This document shows positions 27,187 to 36,906 of a stretch of DNA of 61,915 nucleotides, piece by piece. Source of the stretch: Candidatus Goldiibacteriota bacterium (GTDB lineage Bacteria; Oederibacteriota; PGYV01; DYJU01); assembly GCA_938034975.1 (NCBI GenBank), contig CALHNI010000010.1:1-61915 (forward strand), read 5' to 3'. The notes beneath the pieces are model-generated. The model was not told the DNA's origin. It did no database searches and saw only the letters and a program-made list of their open reading frames with translations. The position numbers and the translations under genes are program-made. The first letter of the stretch is position 1; every line of letters starts with the position of its first letter.

Positions 27187-28308
27187 TTAAATAAATAAAT
27201 CTACTATGGTTGGGTCAAATTGAGAACCGGCATTTTTTCTTAATTCCGAAATTGCAAGTTGGGGTGGTAACATATCCCTATAAGCCCTTGCTGATACCAT
27301 TGTATCATATGCATCAGCAACATGAACAATCCGGGCACCAATTGGTATTTGCTCTCCTTTTAATCCATTAGGATAACCACTGCCATCAAATCTTTCGTGA
27401 TGATGAAGTATTATTGGCACCATAGGAGCTAATGATTCCATCTCTTTGATAATTTTTGCGCCTATTGCTGGATGATTTTTTACAATCTCAAATTCAGCCG
27501 CAGTTAATCTGGATGGTTTTTTTATAATATCATCAGGTATTGCGATTTTTCCTATATCATGTAATAACGCAGCATATTTTATTGTCTCAATATCCCGCTC
27601 TGAAAATTTTAGTTCTTCAGCAATACGAACCGAATACTCAGAAACTTTTTGGGAATGACCAAGGGTATAATGATCTTTTGCATCAACTGTTGATGCTAAT
27701 GCTCTTATAATATTTATCTGATCTTTTTTCATACTTTCATATAATTTTACATTTTCAATAGCAAGAGCAGCTTGCTTTGCAAGAATCGTAAGCAATGATA
27801 AATCTATACTTGTTATATTACCTTCGGGAGTTTCAGTAATTATATTAAGTAAACCAATTGGTTTGTCATGGGCAATTAAAGGAACAAGGACAAATGAAAT
27901 TTTATCAACTTCATTTGGATTTTCTTCAATATCAGGTAATGCGATTGTTTTTCCCTTCTTTAATGCCCATTCAATAACTTTATTTTTTATCTGTAAATTT
28001 ATTTTTTGTTCTATTCGCTTATTTATATTTCTTTTTATCGCTATATCAAATTCTGATGAATTTTCATCAACAAAAAAAAGCACTGCACCTTTACAGGTTA
28101 TTATTTCTTCTGCAAGGTCAAGTAATGAATTTAAAACCCTTTCTAATGTTTTCGCTTCTGTTATAATATCAACCAATCTGTAAAGCGTTGTTAATTCTTC
28201 AAATGATTGTCTTAATCCTTCATTTATAACTTCTAAATTTTTAATATATTCTTTTAATTCCTGGACTTCTTTTTCTTTTTCATCTTTAATATCCAAGAAA
28301 TCCTCCAA
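27187..28308 (-). CDS. GAF + HD-GYP domain (putative c-di-GMP phosphodiesterase)
   Basis: AALLHDIGKIAIPD; HHHERFDGSGYPNGLKGEQIPIGARIVHVADAYDTM. Confidence 0.94.
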   Translation of the reverse strand: MEDFLDIKDEKEKEVQELKEYIKNLEVINEGLRQSFEELTTLYRLVDIITEAKTLERVLNSLLDLAEEIITCKGAVLFFVDENSSEFDIAIKRNINKRIEQKINLQIKNKVIEWALKKGKTIALPDIEENPNEVDKISFVLVPLIAHDKPIGLLNIITETPEGNITSIDLSLLTILAKQAALAIENVKLYESMKKDQINIIRALASTVDAKDHYTLGHSQKVSEYSVRIAEELKFSERDIETIKYAALLHDIGKIAIPDDIIKKPSRLTAAEFEIVKNHPAIGAKIIKEMESLAPMVPIILHHHERFDGSGYPNGLKGEQIPIGARIVHVADAYDTMVSARAYRDMLPPQLAISELRKNAGSQFDPTIVDLFI

Positions 28309-28318
28309 ATAATTAAAT

Positions 28319-29197
28319 CTAATATTGTGGCATATTGAAAAATGCCTCTGCTTCTTTTACTTCGTTCTCAAGCGAATTCATTATTATTTCTTCATAAGCG
28401 CTATCAAGATTTAATAATAATCTTCCTTCCTTGCTTATGGGTTCAATAATATCATCACCGGCAAAACCTATACCTTTTTGCTTGCAGAGAATATTTGCGG
28501 CATTTATTATGTATGCCATAACCTGCTCATCCATTTCTTTTTCCGGATTATGATGACTTGCAATTCCTGCTTTTAATTCAATTGGCAAATTCCACTTTTC
28601 TGCCATTAATTTCCCTAATTCTGCATGGTCAATGCCTATTAATTTTTTTTCAGCTTCATAAATTGGGACTTTATTATCTTTAACATATTTTAAAACTTCT
28701 GTATATTCTTTGTGAAGATACTGTTCAAAAAAATTCTTGCCTATATCATGTAAAAGCCCAGCTGTAAATGCTGCTTCACTTGATTTATATTTTATTTTTT
28801 TTGCAAGTAAGGAAGCGCATATTGCAACTCCAACACAATGTTTCCAGAATTCCTGATGTGAAAATCCTTCACCTGATTCACCGGTAAAAATTTTATAAAC
28901 AGAAACAGTCAAAGCAAGATTTCTTATTGTGTCAAAGCCGAGTATTGAAACAGCATGAGCAATATTTTGTATTCTGAACGGGAAACCATAAAAAGCAGAA
29001 TTTGCAAGTCTTAAAACTTTTGCTGTTAATGCCTGGTCAACTGTGATTATCTTGCTTAAATCGGACGCGGATGTCAATGGATTTGAAACAACCTGGATTA
29101 CTTTTGCGACAACTAAAGAAAGAGTTGGTAACGCTTTGACTTTTTCAATTATTTTTTCTATTCTTTCCTGAACTTCTTTTTTTTCTTTTTCTGACAT
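28319..29197 (-). CDS. HDOD domain signalling protein
   Basis: LPTLSLVVAKVIQVVSNPLTSASDLSKIITVDQALTAKVLRLANSAFYGFP; FTAGLLHDIGKNF. Confidence 0.94.
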   Translation of the reverse strand: MSEKEKKEVQERIEKIIEKVKALPTLSLVVAKVIQVVSNPLTSASDLSKIITVDQALTAKVLRLANSAFYGFPFRIQNIAHAVSILGFDTIRNLALTVSVYKIFTGESGEGFSHQEFWKHCVGVAICASLLAKKIKYKSSEAAFTAGLLHDIGKNFFEQYLHKEYTEVLKYVKDNKVPIYEAEKKLIGIDHAELGKLMAEKWNLPIELKAGIASHHNPEKEMDEQVMAYIINAANILCKQKGIGFAGDDIIEPISKEGRLLLNLDSAYEEIIMNSLENEVKEAEAFFNMPQY

Positions 29198-29813
29198 AAA
29201 TCCCTTCTTTAATTATTTTTTCATATATTTTATTTACTTTTAAAGTAAAATTTTGTTTTGTAGTATTATTATATAAAATAAAATCACTCAAAGCAATAGT
29301 TTTAAAATTTTTTAAATATTTTTTTTGAATATTTCTTATTTTTAAAATCAATTTATAATTTTTGCTTTTTATAAAACGGTTTTTCCAGATTCTTTCCGTG
29401 GTTTTTATAAAAATTATTATATCGGTATATTTATAAAAACCACTTTGAAATAAAACAGCCATATCAACTAGTATTATTTTATTTTTTAATTTGTTTATAT
29501 ATTCTTTTAACTTATTATTTAAAACAGGATAAATTAAGGAAGTAAATTTTCTATATTCAAAATCATTTAAAAAAACAATTTTTGAAAGTTTCTCCCTGTT
29601 TATTTTACCGTTGGAATCTTTTATTTTATCGCCATAAATTTTAAGAATTTTATTATACAGACCGGTGTTTTTTTTGTATAAGGTATGTGCAAAATTATCA
29701 ACATCAATTACTTTTATTCCCTTTTTTTTAAAATATTGTGCTGCTTCTGTTTTACCATCACCGATTAATCCGGTTATGCCTATTATTATTTTTTTCTTAT
29801 TAACCACACTCAT
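29145..29813 (-). CDS. coaE: Dephospho-CoA kinase
   Basis: IIIGITGLIGDGKTEAAQYFKKKGIKVIDVDNFAH; position after polA. Confidence 0.9.
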   Translation of the reverse strand: MSVVNKKKIIIGITGLIGDGKTEAAQYFKKKGIKVIDVDNFAHTLYKKNTGLYNKILKIYGDKIKDSNGKINREKLSKIVFLNDFEYRKFTSLIYPVLNNKLKEYINKLKNKIILVDMAVLFQSGFYKYTDIIIFIKTTERIWKNRFIKSKNYKLILKIRNIQKKYLKNFKTIALSDFILYNNTTKQNFTLKVNKIYEKIIKEGIYVRKRKKRSSGKNRKNN

Positions 29814-32406
29814 ACCAGTTTTTTCCTTTCCCGATATCTACTATCAATGGAACTTTTAGTTTAATAACATTTTCCATTTTATCCTTTACTATCTTTTCAA
29901 CAATTTCTTTTTCATTAATGAAAACACTAAAAACCAGTTCATCATGTATTTGCAAAATAAATTTTGTTTTTAAATTTTGTTTTAAAAATTCATTATAAAT
30001 ATTTATCATAGCAATTTTTATTATATCTGCCGCTGTTCCCTGTATTGGCGCATTTATAGCTGCTCTTTCAGCAAGTTCCCTCATTGTTTTATTTTTACTT
30101 AAAATATTTTGAATAAATCTTTTCCTTCCCAACAGTGTTTCTACATAACCATTGTCACGGGCAAACTTAATTGTATTTTCCTGGTATTTTTTAGTATCTG
30201 GAAATGTTTTAAAAAATTTTTCAATAAATTCTTTTGCTTCTCCTTGCGATATCCCCAATTCTTTAGAAAGACCAAAACTACTCATCCCATATATAATACC
30301 AAAATTTATTGTCTTTGCTATCCTTCGCTGGTTTTTAGTAACATTCTCCGGTTTTTCTCCAAATATGTTTGCCGCAACCATTGTATGAATATCACCGTTA
30401 TTGTTGTATATTTTAATCAAATAACGGTCTTCACTTATATGAGCAAGTATTCTTAATTCTATCTGTGAATAATCTGCTTTTAATATTATTTCATCTTCTG
30501 AAAAGGGAATAAATATTTTTCTTATTTCTCTTATTTTTTCATCTTTTACTGGTATATTTTGTATATTAGGATTAGAAGATGAAAGTCGTCCAGTAGCAGT
30601 TATATTCTGGTTATATGTCGGATATATTTTTTTATCCTTATCAAGAAAAGCATTTATACTATCTAAAAATGCTGTTTTATATTTTGTCAATGTTCTGAAT
30701 TTTAAAATTTCACTAATAATCTTATGATAAGGAAGTAAATTTTTTAAAACTTCATTATCAGTTGAATAACCGGTTTTTATTTTTTTCTGAACCGGCAAAT
30801 TAAGTTTGTTAAAAAGGATTTCTGATAATTGCCTAGGTGAATTTATATTAAAATTTTCACCGGATATGTTATATATTTTATTTTCTGTAATTTTTATTTC
30901 ATAATTTACATCTTCTATTATTTTTAAAAGCAAATCCTGATCTATTTTAATACCATTTATTTCCATATCAGAAAGCACTTTTGAAAGCGGCAATTCAATT
31001 TCTTCATATATTTTTAACAAATTATTTTCTTTTAATTCTTTTAATAATTTATCTTTTAGTTTTTCGGATTTTTCAAGCTGAACAAATACAAATTTTTCAA
31101 TCAATTGTTTTTCAATAAATTTTATATCTGTCTTTTTTGCCCCTTTTCCCGTAATATCATCAAATGATAAAAAAATATCACTTAAATATTCGTTAAAAAC
31201 AAGTGACAAGTCCTTATAATTTTTATCCGGATTTAATAAATATGCCATTAACATAACATCATAAATTTTACAGTTATTTATGTCTTTAAATATTTTATAA
31301 ACTTCTTTGGCTGAATTCGTTATAACTGTCTTATTTTCAAGCGGAGCAAAACCAGTAACAATCTTTTTAAAAAAATAATAAAATTTTTCATCTATCATCA
31401 AACAAAAAATTTCATCCAAATTTTCCCCATTGAAAAATAAAGTTATATTTTTTGAATTTAATAAATCGTCTTTTATTAAATTAATATCTTCAACATAGTT
31501 AATATTTTCTTTAATTAATATTTCTTTATTTATGGTTTCTTTAGAAGAAATTAAAGATTTAAAATTATATTTAAGAAACTCTTTTTCCAAAACATCTTTA
31601 TCAATTTTATCCAAAGCACAATCATCTAATTTAAAATTAATATTTTTTATGATTTCAGGGTTTTCTTTTAATATAGCAAGTTCTCTGCTTAACTTAATAT
31701 CATCTATAGATTTTTCAATTAAATTTTTTATTCTTTCAGATTTTATTTTCTCTATATTGCTAATTAAATTTTCAATTGATTTAAATTCATTTATTAATTT
31801 AACTGCGGTTTTTTCTCCAATTCCTTTAACTCCAGGTATATTATCAGAAGCATCTCCCATTAAAGAAAGTATATCAATAATGGATAAAGGCGGAAATCCC
31901 ATTTCCTGAATTATTTTTTCAGGTGTATATTTAATATATCCTTCTTTTGTAAATTTTATAATAAAAACATTTTCTGATATAAGTTGAATCATGTCTTTAT
32001 CAGAAGATGCAATCATAATATTTAAATTTTTATCGTGTTTTTTTATATGAAAAACTATTGCAGCAATTATATCGTCTGCTTCGTAACCTTCTAATTCAAA
32101 GGTTTTTATTTTTGCATTTTCTGTTATTTCTTTTATTATTTTAATCTGATTTTGTAAAGATTCTGGCATTACTTCTCTTTTTATTTTATATTGTTCGTAT
32201 AATTTATGCCTGAATGTGGGTTTGGGATGGTCAAAGGCAATTGAAATAAAATCAGGATTTATTTCTTTTAATATTTTTAATAACATATTAAAAAATCCAT
32301 AAACTGCCTGAATTTCAAGTCCATCCTTTGTTGTAAGTTGAGGTAAGGCATAAAAAGCCCTGTATGCAAATGAATTTCCATCTATGATAACAAACTTTTT
32401 TTCCAT
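29800..32406 (-). CDS. polA: DNA polymerase I, 3'-5' exonuclease domain apparently inactive
   Basis: 5'-nuclease FVIIDGNSFAYRAFYALP; polymerase ADYSQIELRILAHIS, RRIAKTINFGIIYGMS, LQIHDELVF. Confidence 0.96.
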   Translation of the reverse strand: MEKKFVIIDGNSFAYRAFYALPQLTTKDGLEIQAVYGFFNMLLKILKEINPDFISIAFDHPKPTFRHKLYEQYKIKREVMPESLQNQIKIIKEITENAKIKTFELEGYEADDIIAAIVFHIKKHDKNLNIMIASSDKDMIQLISENVFIIKFTKEGYIKYTPEKIIQEMGFPPLSIIDILSLMGDASDNIPGVKGIGEKTAVKLINEFKSIENLISNIEKIKSERIKNLIEKSIDDIKLSRELAILKENPEIIKNINFKLDDCALDKIDKDVLEKEFLKYNFKSLISSKETINKEILIKENINYVEDINLIKDDLLNSKNITLFFNGENLDEIFCLMIDEKFYYFFKKIVTGFAPLENKTVITNSAKEVYKIFKDINNCKIYDVMLMAYLLNPDKNYKDLSLVFNEYLSDIFLSFDDITGKGAKKTDIKFIEKQLIEKFVFVQLEKSEKLKDKLLKELKENNLLKIYEEIELPLSKVLSDMEINGIKIDQDLLLKIIEDVNYEIKITENKIYNISGENFNINSPRQLSEILFNKLNLPVQKKIKTGYSTDNEVLKNLLPYHKIISEILKFRTLTKYKTAFLDSINAFLDKDKKIYPTYNQNITATGRLSSSNPNIQNIPVKDEKIREIRKIFIPFSEDEIILKADYSQIELRILAHISEDRYLIKIYNNNGDIHTMVAANIFGEKPENVTKNQRRIAKTINFGIIYGMSSFGLSKELGISQGEAKEFIEKFFKTFPDTKKYQENTIKFARDNGYVETLLGRKRFIQNILSKNKTMRELAERAAINAPIQGTAADIIKIAMINIYNEFLKQNLKTKFILQIHDELVFSVFINEKEIVEKIVKDKMENVIKLKVPLIVDIGKGKNWYECG

Positions 32407-32410
32407 TTTT

Positions 32411-33160
32411 TTAATTTCCCTTATTATAAATTATTTTTACCAGATATAATCCCTGTGGTGGTGCAATGTTTTTAATAATTGTTCTATCTTCTTTTTTAAA
32501 CATAAGTTCTATATCGTCTTTTGTCAATTTATCAAAAACAAATTCAATTAAACATCCAACTATCTTTCTTATCATATTATAAAGAAAACTCTGGCCAAAA
32601 AAATCAAAAATTATTATTTTATTTTCTTTTTTTATATTTATATTCAATATCTGTCTTTCATAATTTTTTATCCCGGGATCTGATGTTGTAAATGAAAAAT
32701 AATTTTTTTTCCCTTTAAAAAAAGGTAATATTTCTTTTATCTTTTTTATATCTATTTTCCTTTCAATATGCCATACATAATTTTTAAGAAATGGTGGTAG
32801 AAATAAACTGTTATAAATTAAATATCTATAAAATTTTTTTTTAACATTAACTCGTGCTAAAAAAGAATCAGGGGCATAAGAAACATTTTTTATTCTTATA
32901 TCATCGGGCAATAAAGAATTAAGTATTTTTTTTAATCCATAATCAGTTATTGGCGTATCCACTTTAAAATTAAAAACCTGACCTAAGGAATGAACCCCTG
33001 TATCTGTCCTGCTTGCCCCACAGATATTTATTTTTTTATTAAAAATCTTTTCCAGACAATACTCAATAACTCCCTGTATCGTTGGTAAATCCTTTTGCTT
33101 TTGCCAACCATAGTAATTTGTCCCATCATAACTTACAATACATTTAAAATTTTTAGTCAT
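32411..33160 (-). CDS. truA: tRNA pseudouridine(38-40) synthase
   Basis: VSYDGTNYYGWQKQ; GASRTDTGVHSLGQV. Confidence 0.96.
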   Translation of the reverse strand: MTKNFKCIVSYDGTNYYGWQKQKDLPTIQGVIEYCLEKIFNKKINICGASRTDTGVHSLGQVFNFKVDTPITDYGLKKILNSLLPDDIRIKNVSYAPDSFLARVNVKKKFYRYLIYNSLFLPPFLKNYVWHIERKIDIKKIKEILPFFKGKKNYFSFTTSDPGIKNYERQILNINIKKENKIIIFDFFGQSFLYNMIRKIVGCLIEFVFDKLTKDDIELMFKKEDRTIIKNIAPPQGLYLVKIIYNKGN

Positions 33161-33165
33161 ATTTT

Positions 33166-34158
33166 TTAATTTTCCTTTAAGGCAACTTTTATATTATTTC
33201 TGCCTGAATTTTTAGCCACATACAAAGCTTTATCTGCTTTTTCAATAAGCATTTGTTTTATAACTGCGTGCATTGGATATTCGGCTATTCCAGCACTTAT
33301 TCTAACGGGAATTATTTTGGAGCCACTGAAAAAAATATGTTCTTCTATTGCTTTCCGAATTTTTTCAGCAATTTGTTCAGCCTCCTCTATACCAGTTTCA
33401 GTTAAAATTATAGCAAATTCTTCACCGCCATAACGGCATAAAAAATCCGTACTTGATAAATTGCTTTTTATAACAGCAACAACTTCCTGTAAAACAGCAT
33501 CTCCTGTTTGATGTCCATATGTATCATTTATTCTTTTAAAATGGTCAATATCAACTATCAATAAACTTAACTTCATTCTAAACCTTTTTGCTAAAGTTAA
33601 TTCATCTTCAAGTTTGGTTTCAAAATATCTTCTATTAAAAGCACCTGTTAATTCATCAATGATTGCCTTCTTTTCGCTCATTTCCTTTTGCTCTCTTAAA
33701 ATATTTGTTGTTTCTCTTACCTGTTCAATAACTTCTTTTTCAAGTTGTTTTCCTGTTTGTCTTTTTAATTGATTTATTATTTCCAATGATTTATTTTTAA
33801 CTTCATTTTTAATAAGTTCTCTGAGTTCTTGTATTAATTTTTGTATTGCTTTTTCAATTTCTTTATTTATCTGATTTCTTACCTGTTTTCTAATATTTTT
33901 TCTTAATAATTTTAAAGTCACCATTTCTTTATTTACTGTTTTTTTTACTGCGCCCAAAACCATAACTATAATTTCTTTTTCAATCTGTTCGTTTATATCA
34001 GTTAAAAATGCCTCTTCCTTTTTTAATAGTTCTTCATATTTATCTTTTATATGTTCTTCAATTTTTTTTAATTTTTCTATGTCTTCTTTGATTTTTTTAA
34101 TTTCATTGCTGTCCAAAATACTCTCCTTTTTACATATTTTCTTTGGGTGTAATACCAA
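33166..34158 (-). CDS. Coiled-coil GGDEF diguanylate cyclase (soluble)
   Basis: ELTGAFNRRYFETKL; CRYGGEEFAIILTET. Confidence 0.93.
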   Translation of the reverse strand: MVLHPKKICKKESILDSNEIKKIKEDIEKLKKIEEHIKDKYEELLKKEEAFLTDINEQIEKEIIVMVLGAVKKTVNKEMVTLKLLRKNIRKQVRNQINKEIEKAIQKLIQELRELIKNEVKNKSLEIINQLKRQTGKQLEKEVIEQVRETTNILREQKEMSEKKAIIDELTGAFNRRYFETKLEDELTLAKRFRMKLSLLIVDIDHFKRINDTYGHQTGDAVLQEVVAVIKSNLSSTDFLCRYGGEEFAIILTETGIEEAEQIAEKIRKAIEEHIFFSGSKIIPVRISAGIAEYPMHAVIKQMLIEKADKALYVAKNSGRNNIKVALKEN

Positions 34159-35806
34159 TTATTTTAAAACAATTATACAATGAAATTCTTAACGCTTTCA
34201 TTATTAATAATCTTTTCAAAGTGGTAATTTTATCATCATTAGAGATTACCCGGTATTTATTATAAAAGAAATGAAATATAGTAACCAGTTCATATATTTT
34301 TTGAACAAAAAAAGATGGAGAAAATTTTTTAGCCGCTTCATCAATATATGCAGGAAGGTCAAGTAAAAAAGTAATGATTCTTCTTTCTTCTTTTTCCAGT
34401 TTAGAAAAATCAATTTCCTGAAAATCATAATCTTCTACAAATATATGTTTTTCTGTTGCGAAATTAAAAATATTGCAGATTCTTGCATAGGCATATTGAA
34501 TATAATAAACTGGATTTTTATCTGATTGTTCCCTTGCAAGTTCAATATCAAAATCCAGATGTGAATTTGGATTGCGCATAACAAAATAATATCTCGCGGC
34601 ATCTTTGCCAACAGTATCAATCAATTCATCCAATAAAACCAATCTGCCTTCTCTTTTTGACATTTTTAATTTTTCACCCTTTTGAAGTAAATTTACCTGC
34701 TGCAAAATAATAATCTTTACACAATTTTCATTATAACCCAATGCCTTTACTATTGCTTCCAATCGTTTGATATAACCATGATGGTCAGGACCCAAAATAT
34801 TTATTATTATATCAAAACCTCTTTTGAACTTATTATTCATGTATGCTATATCACCTGCAAAATATGTAAATTCACCATCTGCTTTTTTAACCACCCTTTT
34901 TTTATCATCACCAAAAATTGTAGTATCAAACCACAATGCGCCATCTTCTTCAATAATTAAATTTTTTTCTTTTAAAATATTTAAAACATTTTCAACTTCA
35001 TTATTTTCATAAAGTGACTTTTCTGAAAACCACTCATCAAATTGAACGCCAAAATTTTCAAGAGTTGTTTTTTGCCAGTTTAAAACATAATTAATACCGT
35101 ATGTTTTAAAAAAATCTTCTATATCATGCAATTGTTTTAGTTCAAGTGCATTCTTTACTTCTTCTAATGTATTTTCCCTATCCAAATCAATTTGTTTTGC
35201 AATATTAATTAAATATTCTCCTTTATAACCATCTTCCGGAATTTCTGCTTTTTCTTTAAGTTTATGAAGTTCGTAATATCTTTCTTCTATGGATTTCCCG
35301 AAAAGTTTTACCTGCCTGCCAAAATCATTTACATAATATTCTTTGTGAACATCAAATCCTGAATATTTAAGTAAATTGGCAAGTGTATCCCCAAAAGCTG
35401 CTGCTCTGCCATTTACAACATTTAATGGACCAACCGGATTTGCCGAAACAAATTCAATATTTACTTTTTTATTTTGGCCTGTGTTTGTTTTAAAATAAGT
35501 TTTATCATTAATAATTTTAAAAATTTCGTATTTTAAAAACTCATTATCAAGCAAAATATTTATATAACCTTTTTCTATATTTATTTCTTTTATTTTATTT
35601 TCTTTTTTTAGTTCATCTGCCAGTTCATTTGCAATCAAAACCGGATTTTTTTTTAAAATTTTAGATAACCCAAATGCAACATTAATTGCATAATCAAAGT
35701 TTATATCTTCCGGCGGTTTTGTTATCGTAATTTCACAATTTTCAACACCATATTTATCTTTAATAATACTCTTTATTAGGTCATTTAATAATTGAATTAT
35801 ATACAA
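34130..35806 (-). CDS. argS: Arginyl-tRNA synthetase
   Basis: NIEFVSANPVGPLNVVNGRAAAFGDTLANLL; KMSKREGRLVLLDEL; AYARICNIF. Confidence 0.96.
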   Translation of the reverse strand: MYIIQLLNDLIKSIIKDKYGVENCEITITKPPEDINFDYAINVAFGLSKILKKNPVLIANELADELKKENKIKEINIEKGYINILLDNEFLKYEIFKIINDKTYFKTNTGQNKKVNIEFVSANPVGPLNVVNGRAAAFGDTLANLLKYSGFDVHKEYYVNDFGRQVKLFGKSIEERYYELHKLKEKAEIPEDGYKGEYLINIAKQIDLDRENTLEEVKNALELKQLHDIEDFFKTYGINYVLNWQKTTLENFGVQFDEWFSEKSLYENNEVENVLNILKEKNLIIEEDGALWFDTTIFGDDKKRVVKKADGEFTYFAGDIAYMNNKFKRGFDIIINILGPDHHGYIKRLEAIVKALGYNENCVKIIILQQVNLLQKGEKLKMSKREGRLVLLDELIDTVGKDAARYYFVMRNPNSHLDFDIELAREQSDKNPVYYIQYAYARICNIFNFATEKHIFVEDYDFQEIDFSKLEKEERRIITFLLDLPAYIDEAAKKFSPSFFVQKIYELVTIFHFFYNKYRVISNDDKITTLKRLLIMKALRISLYNCFKIIGITPKENM

Positions 35807-35905
35807 ATAAATCTCCTTTTTGGGGTTTCATTTTTTACTTCCCATTTCATTTTAAATGGAAATTATTATACTTGTCAAACAAATAAATTCAAGAATAAAT
35901 TTTTT

Positions 35906-36116
35906 CCGTAAAAACGCGTTAGAAAATGCGTTTTTACGAAAATATAAAATATTTTTGGCTTTTTTGCTTAATAATTTTTTATTTTTATAGTAAATTACTT
36001 TAATTCACCTGTTTTTTAATTTTAAAAACAAGGACACTCTTAAAATTCTTATTTGTTTATAAACCTTTTTTTATATTTTCTCTTTTCCCCTGAAAAACGC
36101 TAATGCGTTTTTCAGG
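35906..36116 (+). repeat. Dispersed hairpin repeat, copy 7a (near-identical to copy 9)
   Basis: CCGTAAAAACGCGTTAGAAAATGCGTTTTTACG hairpin ... CCTGAAAAACGC-TAAT-GCGTTTTTCAGG hairpin. Confidence 0.92.
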
Positions 36117-36272
36117 TTTTTTATTATTTTTATTTATAATGCATTTTTTTATTCACCCGTTTTTTAATTTAAAATAAAGCTCAAATCTGATTTAAATATT
36201 TATTTTTAAATAATTTATTATTTTTGTGTTTTTTTCTCCTGAAAATCGCAATCTTTTAATGCGATTTTCTGG
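36117..36272 (+). repeat. Dispersed hairpin repeat, copy 7b (tandem to 7a)
   Basis: AATGCATTTTTTTATTCACCCGTTTTTTAATTTAAAATAAAG core; terminal CCTGAAAATCGC...GCGATTTTCTGG. Confidence 0.82.
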
Positions 36273-36339
36273 TTTTAATCAGTATTGTCAACCATTTCTT
36301 CAAGGTAAAAAAACTTTTTTATGGGTTATTTTAGTGATT

Positions 36340-36906
36340 TTATTGCGCTTTTTTAGAAGGTAGAAGTATTTCAGAAATATCAATATGACCTGCCAAAGTT
36401 TCTTCTTCTTTTCCGTCAATTAATATTTTGACTCCTCTTATTTGCGGGAAATTATGAAACAGTGTATTTACAATAGAATAAATAGTTAAATATTCTCCGT
36501 TAGTTCCACCTTTATGATTCAACTTTAATTCCGATGAAAAATCAAGATAACATATATTATTTGCATCAAGATATGCTTCCCTTAAAAAAGTTCCTTCAGG
36601 TATCAATTTTATATATTCTTTTGATTTAGGCAGTTCCACTAATTTTTGAATAATTTGTTTTATTTCATTTATTAAATATTCGCTTACAAAAATATTTATT
36701 TCATATAATTTAAATCCGTCATTTTCAATGTCCCCCAAATATAAAAAAACCTTTTTTGTTTTTGCATTTAAATCATATAATTGAAAATTATCAGTTTTTT
36801 TGTCAATATTCTTTTTTTGTATTTTTTTTATAAAATTATTAAAAACCAAAAGTAAAAAAATAAAAATAAGGATTAACAATATAAAAAATTTTATTTTATT
36901 TTTCAT
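36340..36906 (-). CDS. GerMN-domain membrane-anchored protein
   Basis: LREAYLDANNICYLDFSSELKLNHKGGTNGEYLTIYSIVNTLFHNFPQIRGVKILIDGKEEETLAGHIDIS. Confidence 0.85.
   Translation of the reverse strand: MKNKIKFFILLILIFIFLLLVFNNFIKKIQKKNIDKKTDNFQLYDLNAKTKKVFLYLGDIENDGFKLYEINIFVSEYLINEIKQIIQKLVELPKSKEYIKLIPEGTFLREAYLDANNICYLDFSSELKLNHKGGTNGEYLTIYSIVNTLFHNFPQIRGVKILIDGKEEETLAGHIDISEILLPSKKAQ

Noticed and set aside
29145-29197. 53-bp overlap of coaE with HDOD gene as unusual overprinting
   Set aside because: The coaE C-terminal tail (GIYVRKRKKRSSGKNRKNN) is low-complexity; probably a simple stop-codon drift rather than functional overprinting
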